Shown: positions 53,705-57,119 of the stretch, piece by piece
Layout of the letters: every line of letters starts with the position of its first letter
How positions within the stretch are numbered: position 1 is the first letter of the stretch
NCBI GenBank assembly: GCA_034430425.1
Contig: DAOUEK010000008.1
Span: forward strand, 1 to 57,119
Length of the DNA stretch: 57,119 nucleotides
Source of the DNA: WVZH01 sp034430425
GTDB lineage: Bacteria > Chloroflexota > Anaerolineae > Anaerolineales > E44-bin32
Direction: 5' to 3'
Position numbers and translations under genes: made by a program
Notes under the pieces: model-generated
What the model saw: only the letters and a program-made list of their open reading frames with translations
Told to the model about the DNA's origin: nothing
Databases searched by the model: none

Positions 53705-54502
53705 ATGAATGGTATGGATAACATCGCAGCAGCATTTGCCAACGCCCATCCACGCGCATGCCTGATGCCGTATTTCACACTCGGCTATCCCAATCCATCG
53801 CTGTCGTTGGACATCATCGAAGCCATCGCAGACGCCGGAGCGGATTTACTCGAACTTGGCATCCCGTTTTCCGACCCGCTGGCGGACGGACCTTCGATTC
53901 AGTACTCCACACAGGTTGCCCTTGAACATCAAATCAGTGTAAGCGAATGTCTCCGGCTTGGTTTAGAATTGCGTGAACGCGGAGTGGATCAACCGATCCT
54001 CTTCATGGGGTATATAAACCCTATCCTCGCCTTTGGCATCGATCGCTTTGTGGAACAAGCGAAAACCGCAGGCGTCGACGGTTTCATCATTCCGGACTTG
54101 CCATCCGAAGAGGCGATGGAAATGGAAACCCTGGCAGAAGAACACGGTCTTGCTTACGTACATATGCTGGCGCCGACTTCAACTGAAGCCCGGATAAAAG
54201 AAGCAGCCGCGCGCTCGAAGGGATTTATCTATCTGGTATCTCTGACAGGAACAACGGGCGCACGCGATTCCCTGCCAGAGGACTTGGAGGCGTTTATCCA
54301 ACGTGTGCGGCAATACACAACCACACCTCTGGCACTTGGTTTTGGCATCTCGACTCCCGAGCAAGCCCGTACCGTGGGGGCACTGGTTGACGGTGTGATC
54401 GTTGGCTCCGCCATAATCGATGCCGCCAGAGAGCCCGGTCAGGCGGTAGAAGCCACCGCCAGTCTCGTTCGCCGTTTACGCGATGCAGTAGAGTTAAGCT
54501 GA
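53705..54502 (+). CDS. trpA: Tryptophan synthase, alpha subunit
   Basis: It cleaves indole-3-glycerol phosphate and passes indole to TrpB. The 265-residue TIM barrel has MPYFTLGYPNPSLS, LELGIPFSDPLADGPSIQ with the catalytic Glu and Asp nearby, and SLTGTTGARDSLPEDL. It lies 5 nt after trpB. The ribosome site is weak, so it may be read by ribosomes leaving trpB. Confidence 0.95.
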   Translation: MNGMDNIAAAFANAHPRACLMPYFTLGYPNPSLSLDIIEAIADAGADLLELGIPFSDPLADGPSIQYSTQVALEHQISVSECLRLGLELRERGVDQPILFMGYINPILAFGIDRFVEQAKTAGVDGFIIPDLPSEEAMEMETLAEEHGLAYVHMLAPTSTEARIKEAAARSKGFIYLVSLTGTTGARDSLPEDLEAFIQRVRQYTTTPLALGFGISTPEQARTVGALVDGVIVGSAIIDAAREPGQAVEATASLVRRLRDAVELS

Positions 54503-54515
54503 AAAGTTAGATACG

Positions 54516-55427
54516 ATGAGCCAAAAACCTGTATCCCGAATGCGAAGTTTTCAGCATGTCTTCTTCGATTGTGAAAGTACGTTAACTACCGTCGAAGGCA
54601 TCGATGAGCTGGCGCGAATTAAGGGTCAGTTCGATTACATCTCCGAACTCACGCGTAAAGCGATGGATGGTGAGATCGAACTCGAGGCAGTTTACATCGA
54701 GCGCCTGAAGCGACTACAGCCTACGCGCGCCGACCTGCGGCTTATCGCCCGGGCGTACTGTGAGAACATCGTTCCGAATGCGAAAGAAGTAATCAGCGCT
54801 TTAATGGCGGGCGGATGCGAGGTCTCGATCATCAGCGGCGGATTTCTCCAATCGGTCGTAAAGTTTGCCCGCTGGCTTGGCGTTTCTGCGGACAATGTGC
54901 GTGCCGTCCCCATCAAGTTTGATGAACTTTCCGGCGAATGGTGGCGCTTCGATCAAACGCAATACGGCGACAATCCCGAAGAGCATTTTCTCGACATCGC
55001 GCCAACACCGTTGGTCGAAACCGAGGGAAAACGCGCTGTGATTGAAGAGCTGGCCGGGAACGAGACACGCACGATGCTCGTCGGCGATGGAATTACCGAT
55101 CTGGAAGCGCGCCAGTCGGTCAAGTTGTTCGTCGGATTCGGCGGCGTTGTTCGGCGCGAACGCGTTGCCCAGGAAGCAGATGTGTTCATCGAATCACCAG
55201 GTCTGGAAGCAATCGTACCATTGGCGCTGGCAGAGGGCAGAGCCAAACGATTGATTGGCACAGAACACGAGAAAGTATTTCAAGACGGTATCGATATTTT
55301 GAAGCAAGGACTGGTAAAATTCCGCAACCAGACCCTGAAAAGGCAAGTTGACGAACGTTTGCAATCATTAGAAGCTGTTGATGATTCCACGATCGATCTG
55401 CTTCACATGTCTGGCGAAAACCCCTAA
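54516..55427 (+). CDS. serB: Phosphoserine phosphatase-like HAD phosphatase
   Basis: A 303-residue HAD-IB protein. Motif I reads FFDCESTLTTVEGIDEL (about 16-32): the nucleophile Asp is present but the second acidic residue is Glu instead of the usual Asp. Motif II is SIISGGFLQ and motif IV is MLVGDGITDLEA. The cap region after motif I fits SerB. An 80-residue C-terminal extension past the HAD domain has no recognised domain. The gene lies 13 nt after trpA and 45 nt before serA, so it very likely makes serine, which TrpB needs. Confidence in the fold is high; the substrate is inferred. Confidence 0.8.
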   Translation: MSQKPVSRMRSFQHVFFDCESTLTTVEGIDELARIKGQFDYISELTRKAMDGEIELEAVYIERLKRLQPTRADLRLIARAYCENIVPNAKEVISALMAGGCEVSIISGGFLQSVVKFARWLGVSADNVRAVPIKFDELSGEWWRFDQTQYGDNPEEHFLDIAPTPLVETEGKRAVIEELAGNETRTMLVGDGITDLEARQSVKLFVGFGGVVRRERVAQEADVFIESPGLEAIVPLALAEGRAKRLIGTEHEKVFQDGIDILKQGLVKFRNQTLKRQVDERLQSLEAVDDSTIDLLHMSGENP

Positions 55428-55472
55428 ACGTGTGAATCGCATCTGATTCCATCACGTCCATTCGAGGAAGAT

Positions 55473-57068
55473 ATGTACCGCATTTTAATCACCGACAACA
55501 TTGGTTCTGCAGGCCTGGCACTTCTCGATGAAGCTGACGATGCCGAATACAACGTGGTCCATATACCCGAACGAAAGGAATTAATTGAAATCATCGGCGG
55601 CTATGACGCCATTATCACGCGTTCCGGCACGGCCCTGGATGAAGAAATATTCGCCGCGGCGACAAACCTGAAGATCGCTGCCCGCGCGGGCGTCGGCCTG
55701 GACAACATCGACGTGGAGGCCGCCACTGTACACGGCATACAAGTCATGAACACACCCGGCGCGAATACCCTCGGTGCGACGGAATTAACCATGGCATTGT
55801 TACTCGGTTTATGCCGCAATCTCACCAAAGCCGACGCCTCTATTAAAAAGGGCGAATGGACACGCAAAGTATTTATGGGGACCGAACTCAACGGGAAGAC
55901 CCTCGGTGTCATCGGATTGGGACGCATCGGCTCGCGTGTAGCAACACGCTGCCAGGCCTTTGGCATGCCGGTGATCGCTTACGATCCCTACATTGCCGAA
56001 GAGATCGCAGAACGCATCCGTGTGGAACTCGTGGGGGAGCTCGATGAATTACTCACGCGTGCGGATGTTATCACCATCCATACCCCATTGAATGATGAGA
56101 CCCGCGGCATGGTCGCAGCAGAAGAATTCGCCAAGATGAAAGATGGTGCGATCATCGTCAACACCGCCCGCGGCGGCATCATCGAGGAACAAGCTTTATA
56201 CGCTGCCCTCACATCCGGCAAAGTCGCGAGTGCTGCGTTGGATGTCTACAGTGATGAACCACCTACATCCAAGCTGCTGAAAGAATTAATCGGCTTGCCC
56301 AACGTCGTTACCACGCCCCATATCGGCGCCAACACGCTTGAATCCCAGCATGGCGTTGCCGTCCAGGTGGCACAACAGGTTCTCGACGCATTACGCGGCG
56401 ACAACTACCGCAACATCGTCAACATGCCCTTTGCTGAAGGCGTGGATTATCAATCGCTGGCGCCCTACATGACCCTCGCCGAGAAAATCGGTGCATTGCA
56501 AATGCAGTTGATCCACGGCCGCGTCAATCGGGTCGAAGTAGAATACCGCGGCGAAGAACTGGAACAACATACGAAGCTGCTGACTGTGGGATTACTTAAA
56601 GGAATGCTCGCGCCGATTCTCGCTGACATCGTTAATTACGTAAACGCCCCCAGGCTGGCTGCCGAGCGCGGCATCGTGGTCTCACAAGCCCGCCACCCGG
56701 CCGCGGAGGATTATATTAACGTCATCCTCTGCCGCGTGATCTCCAACGAAGAATCTCGTCTGATTGGAGGTGCCTTGTTCTTGCGCACGGAGCCGCGCAT
56801 CGTGTTAATCGATAACATGCGCCTCGATGCGGCAGCCGATGGCTGGACGCTGGTGATGACCAGTCACGACGAGCCAGGTGTGATGGGCCGTGTGGGAACA
56901 CTGCTCGGGGAATTCAATGTCAACATCGCACACTGGCACATGGGGCGTGAAGCACCAGGTGGCAAACAGATTTCGATCATCAACATCGACTCGCCTGCCA
57001 GTGAAGAAGCGCTTGAGGCAATTGCTGCCCTGACGCCAGTGGTTCATTTGGAACAAGTCTCTTTATAA
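55473..57068 (+). CDS. serA: D-3-phosphoglycerate dehydrogenase
   Basis: The first step of serine synthesis. It is 531 residues, the long form: the catalytic domain with NTPGANTLGATELTMALLLGL, the NAD loop GLGRIGSRVATR, NTARGGIIEEQALYAAL and TPHIGANT, an intervening domain, then a C-terminal ACT domain (VMTSHDEPGVMGRVGTLLGE) for serine feedback. It is the last gene of the trp-ser unit; the 51 bases after it to the window end show no clear terminator. Confidence 0.95.
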   Translation: MYRILITDNIGSAGLALLDEADDAEYNVVHIPERKELIEIIGGYDAIITRSGTALDEEIFAAATNLKIAARAGVGLDNIDVEAATVHGIQVMNTPGANTLGATELTMALLLGLCRNLTKADASIKKGEWTRKVFMGTELNGKTLGVIGLGRIGSRVATRCQAFGMPVIAYDPYIAEEIAERIRVELVGELDELLTRADVITIHTPLNDETRGMVAAEEFAKMKDGAIIVNTARGGIIEEQALYAALTSGKVASAALDVYSDEPPTSKLLKELIGLPNVVTTPHIGANTLESQHGVAVQVAQQVLDALRGDNYRNIVNMPFAEGVDYQSLAPYMTLAEKIGALQMQLIHGRVNRVEVEYRGEELEQHTKLLTVGLLKGMLAPILADIVNYVNAPRLAAERGIVVSQARHPAAEDYINVILCRVISNEESRLIGGALFLRTEPRIVLIDNMRLDAAADGWTLVMTSHDEPGVMGRVGTLLGEFNVNIAHWHMGREAPGGKQISIINIDSPASEEALEAIAALTPVVHLEQVSL

Positions 57069-57119
57069 CTCAAAGCTGTCAGGGCCTGGGAATTATCTAT
57101 TTTAAAATTGGAATTGTCT

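Overview
The window is a 57.1-kb piece of bacterial chromosome, moderately G+C-rich and densely coding. It is almost entirely metabolic genes: L-arabinose uptake and catabolism, then complete or near-complete operons for histidine, arginine, branched-chain amino acids, tryptophan and serine. I see no rRNA, tRNA, CRISPR array, phage or insertion sequence. Operon order, a separate hisI and hisE, LeuA together with CimA, a stand-alone AroH chorismate mutase and a tRNA-Trp T-box suggest a Chloroflexota (Anaerolineae-like) heterotroph. That placement is inference; no rRNA or marker phylogeny was available.

Layout: (1) 1-8.9 kb, plus strand: a ytfQ-ytfT-yjfF-ytfR type sugar ABC transporter, a COG2407-type sugar isomerase, araB and araD. 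(2) 9.1-17.6 kb, minus strand: a decayed response-regulator fragment, a HAD hydrolase, and the operon hisG-D-C-B-H-A-F-I-E read right to left, preceded by a His-codon leader peptide and an intrinsic terminator. (3) typA, minus, with a terminator in its 5' leader. (4) 19.9-27.5 kb, plus: argC-B-D-(argA-like)-G-J-H behind an Arg-codon leader peptide and terminator; argH carries an in-frame stop at codon 25. (5) 27.6-31.4 kb, minus: small accessory genes (CPBP protease, two GNATs, SRPBCC, NUDIX, a membrane protein) and aroH. (6) 31.4-44.7 kb, minus: ilvD-B-N-C, leuA-C-D, cimA, leuB, pheA, preceded by two tandem leader peptides rich in Leu/Ile/Val codons, each followed by a terminator. (7) pckA and a MazG-like gene, minus, behind two further tandem leader-ORF/terminator units. 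(8) 47.5-57.1 kb, plus: trpE-G-D-C-F-B-A, serB, serA behind a T-box riboswitch with a TGG specifier.

The most striking property is regulatory. Within one locus the his, arg and ilv/leu operons each show ribosome-mediated attenuation: a leader peptide rich in the cognate codons, mutually exclusive hairpins that can be drawn by eye, and a terminator with the gene's or next leader's ribosome site just after the U-run. pckA has the same design without an obvious cognate codon. The trp operon uses a tRNA-sensing T-box instead. Several leader ORFs start only about 9-12 nt after a predicted -10 box, so they may be translated from leaderless transcripts. SerA and SerB supply the serine used by TrpB and sit directly downstream of trpA.
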